From assembly GCF_034092395.1 (NCBI RefSeq), contig NZ_CP139301.1, forward strand, positions 868,001 through 932,000: a DNA stretch of 64,000 bases, given 5' to 3'. The notes beneath the pieces are model-generated. The model ran no database searches, was not told the DNA's origin, and saw only the letters and a program-made list of their open reading frames with translations. A program made the position numbers and the translations under genes. The DNA is from Prochlorococcus sp. MIT 1307. Its GTDB lineage: Bacteria; Cyanobacteriota; Cyanobacteriia; PCC-6307; Cyanobiaceae. Of this stretch, positions 1 through 8,829 are shown in pieces (positions within the stretch are counted from its first letter, which is position 1; the number at the start of each line of letters is the position of its first letter).

Positions 1-203
1 AGCCAACAATCCAGCAAATAGCGCTGTCTTATTGCCCCAAAAGCAATTTCCATAGCGAGTCGTCTATCAACCTCGCTTAAGGAGTACTTACTCAAAACCC
101 TATCAAAAGCGACATCTGCGTAAGCACCTGCCGCGACAGCCATTAAGACTTCCCAGGCGGCCTTCCTGGACAAAAGGCCCGTTTTGGAGGTTTCAAGAAG
201 CAT
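1..203 (-). CDS. rsmB: 16S rRNA m5C967 methyltransferase, N-terminal part (partial)
   Basis: Reading leftward from an ATG at 203, an open frame of 67 codons runs off the left edge of the window. The peptide begins MLLETSKTGLLSRKAAWEVL and continues with a YADVAFDRVL segment, a DRRLA segment and an AFGAIRQRYLLD segment. This is the pattern of the NusB-like RNA-binding domain at the start of RsmB/Sun proteins, which methylate C967 of 16S rRNA with S-adenosylmethionine. The catalytic methyltransferase domain lies outside the window. It is transcribed divergently from trmH at 572. The family call rests on the N-terminal domain only; NusB itself is a less likely alternative. Confidence 0.75.
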   Translation of the reverse strand, partial: MLLETSKTGLLSRKAAWEVLMAVAAGAYADVAFDRVLSKYSLSEVDRRLAMEIAFGAIRQRYLLDCW

Positions 204-571
204 TAAGAGATCACATCAAACTGACAACAATTTCATAAACATCAAGCTACAGAAATCAATATCCAAGTAGCCAAAGACATCGTTTAAAATCAGATCTTGA
301 AGAACATCGAATCAAAAGACTTTAGAGATTAAAAGAGTTCTTTCCAAAACTTCTGACTTATTTTATCCAAATCACATAACAAGTTTCGATCTACTTCCAC
401 TGAAAGTCACAAAGACAAGTTCAATCAATAACCATGTGCACCAAATAAACCTATTGTTTAACAAAACCTACTCCTCAATGGTATGGAAGCTTTTCCAGAA
501 ATTACCAATTTCCTACTAGGTTTTTGAGATAGGGAAAGTAATAACCTCTTCTTAGATGGATTACTCAGTTA
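204..571. other. intergenic region between divergent rsmB and trmH
   Basis: This is an AT-rich stretch of 368 bases between two genes that point away from each other, so it should hold both promoters. I see no convincing ORF, tRNA or strong hairpin in it. Confidence 0.6.
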
Positions 572-1261
572 ATGCCTCTTCTACCACGTCGATTCAAGCG
601 CCTAAAAGCTGTCCTTAATTGCCGAATGGCAGATCTCACAGTACTTGTTGAGCATGTAGAAAAGCCTCATAATCTCTCAGCAATACTTCGTAGCTGCGAT
701 GCAGTTGGAGTGCTCGAAGCACATGCAATTTGCAAAGAGAGCAAGATCAGTACCTTCAACAGCACAGCTCAAGGGAGTCAAAAGTGGGTAAAGCTTCATG
801 AATACTCCAACATTAAATCTGCAGTAGAGACCCTAAAAAAAAGTGGCTTCATAATATATGGAACAAATCTTGCTATAGAAGCAAAAGATTATCGAGAATG
901 TGACTTCACTGGACCAACGGCATTTGTTCTCGGAGCAGAAAAATGGGGGCTAAGTCAATCTGCAACTGATCTGATGGATGAAGCTATTTTCATTCCAATG
1001 AGAGGAATGGTCCAATCATTAAATGTATCTGTAGCAGCTTCAACATTACTTTTTGAAGCTCTTCGCCAAAGAGAGCGGAAAAAAGGCACTCCAAAATCAG
1101 GGGAAGGAGTCCCACCAGAAGTATATGACCAGATAATTTTTGAATGGGCTTACCCTCAAGTTGCAAAGTGGTGCAAACTTATTGGAAGAAAGTACCCTGA
1201 AATAAATGATAAAGGGGAAATAATAGAAGAGCTTCCAAGAACAATGAAATTACGTTACTGA
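572..1261 (+). CDS. trmH: tRNA (guanosine-2'-O-)-methyltransferase, SpoU/TrmH family
   Basis: The 229-residue protein matches the SPOUT class of 2'-O-methyltransferases that modify G18 in the tRNA D-loop. The three signature regions are visible: the NLSAILRSCDAVG block at residues 34-46 with the catalytic-type Arg40, the FVLGAEKWGLS block at 118-128, and the IPMRGMVQSLNVSVA block at 141-155 that forms the AdoMet-binding knot. Length is close to that of E. coli TrmH. The ATG at 572 gives a basic leader (MPLLPRRFKRLK) typical of the family; the next ATG, at residue 19, would remove it. A related 23S rRNA methylase cannot be fully excluded, but the size and leader favour TrmH. Confidence 0.85.
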   Translation: MPLLPRRFKRLKAVLNCRMADLTVLVEHVEKPHNLSAILRSCDAVGVLEAHAICKESKISTFNSTAQGSQKWVKLHEYSNIKSAVETLKKSGFIIYGTNLAIEAKDYRECDFTGPTAFVLGAEKWGLSQSATDLMDEAIFIPMRGMVQSLNVSVAASTLLFEALRQRERKKGTPKSGEGVPPEVYDQIIFEWAYPQVAKWCKLIGRKYPEINDKGEIIEELPRTMKLRY

Positions 1262-1275
1262 TCAACTAAATAATA

Positions 1276-2130
1276 TTATTGAGCTTTTTTACTAGTATCA
1301 GATATCCAACTTTCAAGTCCATCTCCCAAGAAAGATAATCCAAGTACTAATACGAACATTGCTATTCCTGGATAAAGTGCTGTCCACCAAATTCCAGTTG
1401 GCAAAGCAGAAAGTGCCAAATTTAAATCACCTCCCCATTCTGGAACTGATTCAGGCAAGCCCAACCCTAAAAACCCAAGGCCTCCTAGTACCAAAACAGC
1501 ATCAGCGGCATTTAATGTTAGCAATACTGGAACAGAAGCAATAACATTACGCAGTAAGTATTTGCGAAGTATCCACAAAGGATTAGCACCAATTGCACGC
1601 GCAGCTTCTACAAAAAGTTCAGATTTAACTTGAACTGTCTGATTCCTTACAACACGGAAGTACTGAGGGACATATACAACACATAATGCTGCTGCTGCAT
1701 TTGGGATACCTCGTCCCAACAAAAAAGCCATAACTACTGACAAAAGAAGTACAGGCACGGCATAAAGGGTATCCATAATTAGGACTAAAACCCTGTCAGC
1801 AGCACCCCCTAAATAGCCACTTAGCATTCCAAGAGGAACACCGAAAAGAACAGCAAGGATCACTGCAAAAAAAACGACCTGAAGAGCTACACCACTACCT
1901 GCCAAAGTTCTGACACAAACATCTCTCCCAAGTCGATCAGTCCCACACCAATGATTCAAGGAAGGAGGCGAATAAATAGGGTTTGCCAACCCATAGTTTG
2001 GATCAGGCAATAGGCCTAAATGAGACATTATTGGCGTGCCAATTGCAGCAATTAAATATATGCTCAAAATCACAATCCCCCATCGAGACATGCGACTTGA
2101 GAGGCTGGAATCTTTCAGGAACCTTCTCAA
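1276..2130 (-). CDS. dppC: ABC transporter permease, peptide/nickel (DppC/OppC) family
   Basis: This is a 284-residue inner-membrane permease with about six hydrophobic segments. The N-terminal region carries the HWCGTDRLGRDV signature characteristic of OppC/DppC-type permeases, and the cytoplasmic loop EAARAIGANPLWILRKY is the EAA motif that contacts the ATPase. It should be one half of a peptide, dipeptide or nickel importer; the substrate cannot be read from sequence. No partner permease, ATPase or binding protein is adjacent. The longest frame starts at a TTG at 2130; an ATG at residue 14 (MSRWGIV, just before the first membrane segment) is an alternative. It converges with trmH across only 14 bases. 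Confidence 0.85.
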   Translation of the reverse strand: MRRFLKDSSLSSRMSRWGIVILSIYLIAAIGTPIMSHLGLLPDPNYGLANPIYSPPSLNHWCGTDRLGRDVCVRTLAGSGVALQVVFFAVILAVLFGVPLGMLSGYLGGAADRVLVLIMDTLYAVPVLLLSVVMAFLLGRGIPNAAAALCVVYVPQYFRVVRNQTVQVKSELFVEAARAIGANPLWILRKYLLRNVIASVPVLLTLNAADAVLVLGGLGFLGLGLPESVPEWGGDLNLALSALPTGIWWTALYPGIAMFVLVLGLSFLGDGLESWISDTSKKAQ

Positions 2131-2228
2131 AGCAAATCTGAGAGCGACTTGGATATGATTAAATTCTACTTATAGAGTAGAAATATTCCTTAAAAACCGC
2201 TTAAATATCTTTGCGAATAAACTCAAAC

Positions 2229-2399
2229 ATGACATCAAAGGAGCACGGCCTCACCGTTGGTGAATTGACCATAGCAATTAGCGCAGTGATTATTGCAGGT
2301 CTTATTTGGTCAACAATAAGCAAGAAATATGATTCAAAGTCCTCCTACATTAGGATTCCAGACCTCTCTCCGAATCAAACACATCTGACAATTACTTAA
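2229..2399 (+). CDS. small type IV pilin-like membrane protein
   Basis: The 56-residue product starts MTSKEHG and is followed by LTVGELTIAISAVIIAGLIW. A Gly, then a hydrophobic +1 residue, then Glu at +5, then about 20 apolar residues is the layout of a type IV prepilin N-terminus cut by PilD. The short charged leader (about seven residues) fits too. The rest is a brief polar tail of about 30 residues, much shorter than a true pilin head. No pilus genes are nearby. I chose the ATG at 2229; a TTG at 2211 would lengthen the leader by six residues. It may be a minor pseudopilin or simply a small membrane protein. It lies between two leftward genes (dppC and lepA). Confidence 0.55.
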   Translation: MTSKEHGLTVGELTIAISAVIIAGLIWSTISKKYDSKSSYIRIPDLSPNQTHLTIT

Positions 2400-2471
2400 T
2401 AAGGCCAAGAAGTAGAATATCATTATAAATGTTGAAGCAAATAAAGACTATAGAGTTCAAATTCCTTTGAA

Positions 2472-4280
2472 TTATTGGTTTAATTTTAAGACTGCCATAA
2501 ATGCTTCTTGGGGGACATCAACCTTTCCCATTGCTTTCATCCTTTTTTTCCCTTTAGCTTGCTTCTTCAGTAGTTTCTTCTTTCTTGAAATATCTCCTCC
2601 ATAACATTTAGCTAACACATCTTTACGCATTGCACTAATACTTTCACTAGCAATAATCCTGCTTCCAATAGACGCCTGAAGTGGGATTTTAAATTGTTGC
2701 CTGGGAATAAGCTCTTTCAATTTCTCAACTAGGCCTTTCCCAACACCATATGCTTTGTCGCGATGAACAATTGTAGTTAAGGGATCTGCTTTCTCTGAGT
2801 TAATTAAAATATCCAAGCGGACCAAATCATTCTTTCTATATCCAATCAAATGATATTCCATTGATGCATACCCTTTTGTTCGACTCTTCATTTGGTCGAA
2901 AAAGTCTGTTACGACTTCTGCAAGTGGAATTTCATAAGTCAAAGTAACCCGATCTGTTGTGATGTATTTCATATCAATGAAATCACCTCGACGATCCTGA
3001 CAAAGCCCCATAAGCGTGCCATTGAATTCGTTAGGAGCATAAATTTCAATCCGAACATATGGTTCTTCTATAGATTCACGCTTTTGTGGGTCAGGCAAAG
3101 TTGCAGGATTATCAATCATCACAACTTCCTCGTTAAGCATGTTTACCTGATAAATAACAGAGGGGGCAGTCACAATTAGGTCTAAGTCATACTCTCGCTC
3201 TAATCGTTCCTGAACAATCTCCATATGTAACAGTCCAAGAAAACCACAACGAAAGCCAAAGCCCATTGCACTACTTGTTTCTGGCTCATATTTCAATGCA
3301 GCATCCGAAAGCTGAAGCTTCTCTAATGCATCTCTTAAGTCAGGGTATTGATCTGCATCTGTAGGAAATAGACCACAAAACACCATAGGCTTTGCCTCTA
3401 TATATCCAGGCAATGGATGTTGAGCTGGTGCATTCAACAGCGTAATCGTGTCACCAACCCTTGCATCTGCTACTGCCTTGATAGAAGCCGCAAGGTAGCC
3501 CACTTCTCCAGCATGTAATTCATCAACTGGGCATTGATTAGGAGCCATTATTCCAATTTCATCAAGTTCATAGCTTTTCTTGCTAGCCATAAGAAAAACT
3601 TTGTCTTTAATGCCTATGTGCCCACTAATTACTCGAAAATAAACAATCACGCCTCTATATGGGTCATAGTAAGAGTCAAATATCAACGCCTTTGTTGCAA
3701 GGTTTACAGCATTCTCAGGTGGAGGGATACGCTCAACTACTGCTTCAAGAATTTCATTAATTCCAAGACCTGTTTTCGCTGAACAACAAATTGCCTGAGA
3801 AGTATCTAAACCAATAATCGACTCTATTTCTTCCTTTATCCTTTCTATATCAGAGCCGGGCAAGTCAATCTTATTAAGTACTGGAATTATTTCCAGGTCA
3901 TTCTCTAATGCCAAATAAACATTAGCCAGAGTTTGAGCTTCTACACCTTGACTTGCATCAACAACTAATAATGCCCCCTCACAAGCTTGCAAAGATCGGC
4001 TGACTTCATATGAAAAATCAACATGACCTGGGGTGTCTATAAGGTTCAGGACATAGCTTTCTCCATCAGAAGCTCGGTAAGTCATCCTTGCCGCCTGCAG
4101 CTTAATTGTTATTCCCCTTTCTCTTTCAAGATCCATGTTGTCCAAAAACTGATCTTGCATATCTCTCCCCGCTACTGTTCCTGTGTCTTGCAAGAGCCTG
4201 TCGGCAAGAGTGGACTTCCCGTGGTCTATATGTGCAATTATGCAAAAGTTTCTCAAACGAGAAACAGGAACATCTGTCAT
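2472..4280 (-). CDS. lepA: Elongation factor 4 (back-translocating GTPase LepA)
   Basis: This 602-residue GTPase binds the ribosome and promotes back-translocation or assembly. It shows the G1 loop AHIDHGKST at residues 16-24, an RERGITI switch region, DTPGH, and the NKID specificity motif. Later come EF-G-like domains ([14 protein letters not shown]) and the LepA-specific C-terminal domain ending in a very basic run rich in KKK ([14 protein letters not shown]). Length is normal for the family. The ATG at 4280 places [20 protein letters not shown] at the N-terminus, as in other LepA proteins. Transcribed leftward, 91 bases downstream of mqo. Confidence 0.97.
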   Translation of the reverse strand: MTDVPVSRLRNFCIIAHIDHGKSTLADRLLQDTGTVAGRDMQDQFLDNMDLERERGITIKLQAARMTYRASDGESYVLNLIDTPGHVDFSYEVSRSLQACEGALLVVDASQGVEAQTLANVYLALENDLEIIPVLNKIDLPGSDIERIKEEIESIIGLDTSQAICCSAKTGLGINEILEAVVERIPPPENAVNLATKALIFDSYYDPYRGVIVYFRVISGHIGIKDKVFLMASKKSYELDEIGIMAPNQCPVDELHAGEVGYLAASIKAVADARVGDTITLLNAPAQHPLPGYIEAKPMVFCGLFPTDADQYPDLRDALEKLQLSDAALKYEPETSSAMGFGFRCGFLGLLHMEIVQERLEREYDLDLIVTAPSVIYQVNMLNEEVVMIDNPATLPDPQKRESIEEPYVRIEIYAPNEFNGTLMGLCQDRRGDFIDMKYITTDRVTLTYEIPLAEVVTDFFDQMKSRTKGYASMEYHLIGYRKNDLVRLDILINSEKADPLTTIVHRDKAYGVGKGLVEKLKELIPRQQFKIPLQASIGSRIIASESISAMRKDVLAKCYGGDISRKKKLLKKQAKGKKRMKAMGKVDVPQEAFMAVLKLNQ

Positions 4281-4371
4281 ACGATTGCAAATTGCCGCTT
4301 CCGGCCTGATGAAGTCAATTATCGGATCTTATAGAGCCACATCTTTTATTAGTAAGAAACCAAAAAATAAC

Positions 4372-5859
4372 TCACATCAGATTCAACAAAGAATTACTCC
4401 TCTTGCGGGTCTCTATAAGGAGCACCTCGTCATTGAAATCTTTCCCAAAGCTTGGTAGAAGAGCTCTCAATCTCTTGATCCATCCATCACTGGACATCTT
4501 GTCAGCCCAACATCGCTGCAAAACCTCCAACATAATTGTTACTGCTGTACTAGCTCCTGGAGAAGCACCTAACAGAGCAGCTAATGAACCATCAGCAGAA
4601 GTAACCACCTCAGTTCCCATCTGAAGAACACCCCCTTGATTAGTGCGTTTAATAATCTGAACTCTCTGCCCAGCAACAGATAAGGTCCAATCCTTCTGAT
4701 TTGCTCTCGGCAAAAATTCTTTCAAAGATTTCATACGTTCATCATCATCCAATCGAAGCTGAGCAAATAGGTACTTAACCAAATCGAAGTTGTTCATCCC
4801 TACCTGCATCATTGGCGCAAAATTGGCTTTATTAATAGATCGAAAAAGATCCATGCCAGAGCCCTCCTTTAGAAACTTTGTCGTGAAGCCTGCAAAAGGT
4901 CCAAACAGCAAAGACCTTTCACCATCAATCCAACGACTATCTAAATGAGGTACTGACATAGGAGGAGCACCTACCTTGGCCTTTCCATAAACTTTGGCAT
5001 TATGTTTTTCTGTCAATTCAGAATCAGAGCAGACCAACCACTGACCACTGACTGGGAACCCAGCATATTGAGAGGCTTCTGGGATTTCAGATTTCTGCAA
5101 TAGAGTTAGTGATCCTCCACCGGCCCCGAGGAAAACAAAAGGTGAATACACCTCAGAAATCCCATACTCATCTTTTAATTCAATCTTCCAAGACCTCTTG
5201 TCATCCCTTTGCAGGTCAATTACTTCAGTAGAAAGTTTCAACTCTAATGCTCCAGTTTTTTCAAGGGACTGAAGATAGGCCTTAGTAAGTGAACCAAAAT
5301 CTATATCTGTTCCTCTCAAAGTACGAGTGGCCGCTATTTGTTGACCAAAAGCTCGACCCTCCATTACTAATGGCATCCATTCAGCAAGCTCACCGAAATC
5401 AGTACTCCACTCCATATCAGCAAAAGCTGGAAGAGCATTCAATTCCTGATAGCGCTTTCTCAAATAGGAAACATCAGGTTCTCCCCAAACGATGCTGATT
5501 TGTGGCAAAACATTGAGAAATTTCTGTGGGTTGATTTTTCCTTTCTCAGTTAAAGATGCCCAAAATTCAAGACTTTGCTCAAAAGCTTTATTGATTTCGA
5601 GTGCTTTCAAAATATTGACCGTGCCATCACCCTGTAATGGCGTGTAATTCAGTTCACAATTAGCTGCATGTCCTGTCCCTGCATTATTTACTGCTGCACT
5701 GCTTTCTAGAGCTGGCGCATCTAGTCGCTCAACGATCAACAATCTTGCCTCTGGCTCCAACTCATGAAGAAGAACAGCCAAGGTAGAGCTCATAATTCCT
5801 CCACCTATAAGTACTGCCTCATAACGGAGTTCAGAACGATTTATATCAGGAACGTACAA
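4372..5859 (-). CDS. mqo: Malate:quinone oxidoreductase
   Basis: The 495-residue FAD enzyme oxidises malate to oxaloacetate and passes electrons to quinone at the membrane. The N-terminal dinucleotide fold [13 protein letters not shown] is followed by an [20 protein letters not shown] stretch and, near the middle, [12 protein letters not shown], all typical of Mqo. A C-terminal [15 protein letters not shown] block completes the FAD domain. The first codon is TTG (5857-5859); no ATG lies between it and the FAD motif, so a non-ATG start is likely. The gene is divergent from the NifU-like gene at 5933, with 73 bases between them. Confidence 0.93.
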   Translation of the reverse strand: MYVPDINRSELRYEAVLIGGGIMSSTLAVLLHELEPEARLLIVERLDAPALESSAAVNNAGTGHAANCELNYTPLQGDGTVNILKALEINKAFEQSLEFWASLTEKGKINPQKFLNVLPQISIVWGEPDVSYLRKRYQELNALPAFADMEWSTDFGELAEWMPLVMEGRAFGQQIAATRTLRGTDIDFGSLTKAYLQSLEKTGALELKLSTEVIDLQRDDKRSWKIELKDEYGISEVYSPFVFLGAGGGSLTLLQKSEIPEASQYAGFPVSGQWLVCSDSELTEKHNAKVYGKAKVGAPPMSVPHLDSRWIDGERSLLFGPFAGFTTKFLKEGSGMDLFRSINKANFAPMMQVGMNNFDLVKYLFAQLRLDDDERMKSLKEFLPRANQKDWTLSVAGQRVQIIKRTNQGGVLQMGTEVVTSADGSLAALLGASPGASTAVTIMLEVLQRCWADKMSSDGWIKRLRALLPSFGKDFNDEVLLIETRKRSNSLLNLM

Positions 5860-5932
5860 ATTGCCAGCGCTCCTACACTCAATTCATGAACCTATTTCCT
5901 AGGCTAATCACAAACAAAAGAGAAGCAATCCA

Positions 5933-6178
5933 ATGAGCACTGAAAGCATGGCACTTACCCAAGAAAACGTCGAAACCGTGCTAGACGAATTGAGGCCGTT
6001 TCTAATGGCAGATGGTGGGAATGTCGAAATAGTCGAAATCGATGGCCCAATAGTGAAAGTGCGGCTTCAAGGTGCTTGCGGAAGCTGCCCTAGCAGTACT
6101 ATGACTCTAAAGATGGGAATAGAAAGAAAGCTCCGTGAGGCCATCCCTGAGGTAAGTGAAGTAATACAAGTGCTTTAA
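5933..6178 (+). CDS. nfuA: NifU-like Fe-S cluster scaffold/carrier
   Basis: The 81-residue protein is a stand-alone Nfu domain. It contains [20 protein letters not shown] followed by [20 protein letters not shown]; the CxxC (CGSC) binds a 4Fe-4S cluster at the dimer interface. In cyanobacteria small Nfu proteins of this kind deliver clusters to photosystem I and other Fe-S proteins. The ATG at 5933 gives a short leader; a second ATG at residue 6 is possible. A hairpin 37 bases after the stop probably ends transcription. Confidence 0.93.
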   Translation: MSTESMALTQENVETVLDELRPFLMADGGNVEIVEIDGPIVKVRLQGACGSCPSSTMTLKMGIERKLREAIPEVSEVIQVL

Positions 6179-6214
6179 AACGCAACTCGCAATTGAATTA
6201 ACTTCTGCGAAATA

Positions 6215-6260
6215 AGAACAAATCATTATTGCAATTTTTAACGCAACAATGATTTGTTCT
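6215..6260 (+). terminator. long stem-loop downstream of the NifU-like gene
   Basis: Two 18-base arms (6215-6232 and 6243-6260) are reverse complements except at one position and enclose a loop of about ten bases rich in T. The stem begins AGAACAAATCATT and ends AATGATTTGTTCT, followed by TT. The U tract is short, so it may be an mRNA 3'-end stabiliser as much as a terminator. Confidence 0.6.
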
Positions 6261-6808
6261 TTCTGATCTAAAAGAGAAGAGCTCTAGTCTAAATACACTT
6301 TATAATCAAAGAACACCATTACCAATCACAAAAAGCAAAAAGCGCATAAAGAAACTCTCAAAATCAACCAATTTTCCAGTATTTTTATTCAATTCAGTAT
6401 TTTTATTCAATTAAATCTATATATTCACCAAAAAGAATAAACAAGCAGTCAAGCCCTAGAAAATTGTTAGCAGAGAAAGCTGAAGGTGCAAATTTTAATT
6501 CCTTTAATATTAACATCAAAAAGTATCTTACCTATGTAACAAAAAAAGCTCAAAGAAGCAAATATCGAGCAAAAACCAATAAATATTCAATAGAAGCTCA
6601 CAACTAGAACTAACTGCAATGAAGCACAAAAAGCATGATCACAGATTTCCAATAAGTATGCTTAAGAGAGAACAGTTTTTTCATCATTATGGTTTACATT
6701 CAAGCAATCAAAGGCTTAGAGAGCTAAGTTCTCCTACAAACTCCTAACTTATCAGCTCTAAGCCAACATCTATAAATCAAAATAGCTAAATTGCATTAGA
6801 AGATTACT
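6261..6808. other. AT-rich gene-free region
   Basis: About 550 bases with very high A+T and many short A runs. A 15-base stretch (ATTTTTATTCAATTC-like) occurs twice in tandem near 6380-6412. I find no ORF with coding character and no clear RNA structure. It should contain the promoter of the methyltransferase gene that follows. Confidence 0.5.
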
Positions 6809-7603
6809 TTGTCAGAAAACCGCTGCAATCCTTCCATCAACCCTTTAGCAGAAGCCAAGCTAGACCAGACAAAGGCCGTAGATACTCGTTATGGGGCAGC
6901 TGCCAATAATCATGAAAGCTGCCTATGCACTCCTGTTTTATTTGACAAGAAGTTATTAAAAGCAATCCCTTCTAAAGTCATTGAAAGAGATTATGGATGC
7001 GGCGATCCGACACGATGGGTCAAAGTAAACGATACAGTGCTAGACCTCGGCAGTGGCAGTGGAAAAAATGCTTTTATTTGTGCACAAGTAGTTGGCCAAT
7101 CAGGCAAAGTAATTGGAGTAGACAGAAACAAAGAAATGCTAAAGCTCGCAAGAGCGGCATGTCCTTTAGTCGCAGAGAACATAGGGTTTTCAAACGTTAG
7201 CTTTATTGAAGGAAATATCGAATCCCTTGATGCACTTCAGAGCGATAGTTCACCGCTCATACCGAAAGGAATCATTGATGTTGTTCTAAGCAACTGTGTG
7301 CTAAATCTGGTAAATCCCTCAGGTCGCCAAGCCTTATTAAAGAATATTAAACGAGTTTTAAAGCCAGGAGGGCGCGTTGCTATTAGCGATATTGTTTCAA
7401 GCCGTCCAGTCCCTATATCCCTCCAAAAAGACCCTGAGTTATGGAGTGGTTGTATTAGTGGAGCATGGCAAGAAGATCAGTTTATAAACGATTTCCGGGC
7501 TCTTGGGTTTAAAAACGTTAAGTATGCCGAGCGCTCAGTAAAGCCATGGAAAAAGATTAAACAAATTGAATTCCGTTCAGTTACTCTTATAGGAAATCTA
7601 TAA
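6809..7603 (+). CDS. arsM: ArsM-like arsenite S-adenosylmethionine methyltransferase
   Basis: This is a 264-residue class I methyltransferase. It has the AdoMet loop VLDLGSGSG at 78-85 and the acidic loop VIGVDRNKEML at 101-111. The three cysteines that define arsenite methylation in ArsM enzymes appear in their usual contexts: Cys64 in DYGCGDP, Cys163 in SNCVLNLV, and Cys215 in WSGCISGAW. An extra CLC at 38-40 follows an SCxC-like N-terminal pattern. Together this supports methylation of As(III). The only start that keeps the whole frame is TTG at 6809. No ars repressor or pump is adjacent, and the gene stands alone in AT-rich DNA. A generic UbiE/ArsM-family methyltransferase is the fallback call. 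Confidence 0.8.
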   Translation: MSENRCNPSINPLAEAKLDQTKAVDTRYGAAANNHESCLCTPVLFDKKLLKAIPSKVIERDYGCGDPTRWVKVNDTVLDLGSGSGKNAFICAQVVGQSGKVIGVDRNKEMLKLARAACPLVAENIGFSNVSFIEGNIESLDALQSDSSPLIPKGIIDVVLSNCVLNLVNPSGRQALLKNIKRVLKPGGRVAISDIVSSRPVPISLQKDPELWSGCISGAWQEDQFINDFRALGFKNVKYAERSVKPWKKIKQIEFRSVTLIGNL

Positions 7604-8089
7604 AAGAATTAATCCAAGAATCAAATAAAGTTTACCCCAAAATGCCAAAAAGTTTTAATTTAAATCTAAAGTGAGTAGCCTCAGTGCAATATTTATAAGG
7701 TATTAGTCTAATAGCACTTGAAACCTTAACCTTTGATTTCGAAGAATTTACATGCCACATCAATCTTAATTAAGTCATTAAAAGAAAGAGGTATAGCTTA
7801 AGCAAAAGTTTTTATCAAGGTGCCAATCTAAGAGTGAATTTAATTTCTTAAAATATATTTCTTTTACTTGCCTAAGCAACAGAAAGAAGCATTATTCAGT
7901 ACCGAATATTATATGCTCAAAATATAGTTTTGATGCTTGTAAGAAACTTAAGTGGCTAAGAATTTATCCCCGAGATTACGCTTGTGGGAAGTTATTTTTT
8001 CATGCATCCAATATACACATAGGCTTATTACAGCTTCAAAACTGAATACTAAGTAAATGGTCTTGTCATAAGTGAGTTATAGTTTTTTA
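7604..8089. other. gene-free region
   Basis: About 490 bases of AT-rich DNA with frequent stops in all frames. I see no tRNA, strong terminator or convincing ORF. Confidence 0.5.
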
Positions 8090-8218
8090 ATGAATGAAAC
8101 CAAACAACATGCCAAGCTTCTAAAGCTACAGGCAAAAGCTGAGAACTGTATCTCTCGAAAAGAAGCTCAAAAGCTAATACGCAAAGCAGACAAAGCACAC
8201 CAGAAGCTCTCCTCATAA
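8090..8218 (+). CDS. hypothetical 42-residue Lys/Ala-rich protein
   Basis: An ATG at 8090 opens a frame reading MNETKQHAKLLKLQAKAENC and ending DKAHQKLSS. The product is basic, without Pro or Gly, and has regularly spaced Leu, Ala and Lys, so it should form one or two amphipathic helices. The composition looks more like a real small protein than a chance frame, which is why I list it. No family is recognised. A second short basic frame continues in the same phase after its stop (see 8234-8320). Confidence 0.5.
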   Translation: MNETKQHAKLLKLQAKAENCISRKEAQKLIRKADKAHQKLSS

Positions 8219-8233
8219 TCGACAAAAAGAGCA

Positions 8234-8320
8234 TTGATTCGTAAATCAAGATTTTGGTCTGTTAGAGCTCAAGCTTTTCAGCGATCAACCCGTTCAAGAA
8301 GAATCTTCAATGCCTACTAA
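8234..8320 (+). CDS. possible 28-residue Arg-rich mini-protein, or the severed C-terminus of the preceding ORF
   Basis: This frame is in the same phase as the 42-codon ORF ending at 8218. It starts at a TTG and reads MIRKSRFWSVRAQAFQRSTR followed by SRRIFNAY. It contains seven Arg in 28 residues. Because no stop lies between the TAA at 8216-8218 and this frame, the two could be one gene of about 76 codons interrupted by a stop, or two separate mini-genes. No ribosome-binding site is obvious before the TTG. Confidence 0.3.
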   Translation: MIRKSRFWSVRAQAFQRSTRSRRIFNAY

Positions 8321-8561
8321 GTAGGCCGCTTTAGGAAAACTAGATCGCAGGTGATCAAGCTTTCAACAAAAAAGCCATATTGCCGTCGAGGCATAGCCAT
8401 AAATAAGACTCTGAGAAGTTTTGAGCATCTAGCCAACAAAATCAAGCAAAACAGCCATGAAACAAAATCTAACCACTTGTGCTGGTCAGCTTATCCTGCT
8501 GTTACACGACCCTTGGGATTTTAAATATAAAAACTAATAAACAATAGTCGTATATTATCTT

Positions 8562-8638
8562 AGTCTACTTGTAAATAGTCATGGAAGAAGCTCAGTCTAA
8601 ACAGCAATGACTCTTCCTTGACTATTTACAAGTAGACT
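8562..8638. repeat. 77-nt near-perfect inverted repeat (large hairpin)
   Basis: The left arm 8562-8588 and the right arm 8612-8638 are reverse complements over 27 positions with a single mismatch; the outer 20 pairs are perfect. The arms begin AGTCTACTTGTAAATAGTCA. The loop is about 23 bases. There is no U tract on either side, so it is not a typical terminator. It stands in otherwise gene-free DNA between 8321 and 8829, where I find nothing else except the promoter region of the next gene. Confidence 0.8.
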
Positions 8639-8829
8639 TAATTAAGCTCTAGCAGCTTATAAGAAATTGATAAGCATCATAAAAGTCATCTATCACAACA
8701 ACAGTAAGAAACTAATCTAATTGCAGGTTCGATAAAATAGGATCTAAGTCTCTGGAAGTTGATTCCTGAAGCTTTGTACCTATTTGCTCGAAGTTAAGGG
8801 AAGAGATTAAGCAAAAGCATCTGACGCGC

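Noticed and set aside
8049-8249. A 66-codon minus-strand frame opposite the 42-codon ORF
   Set aside because: It mirrors the plus-strand small gene and its Cys/Leu-rich product is typical of an antisense shadow.
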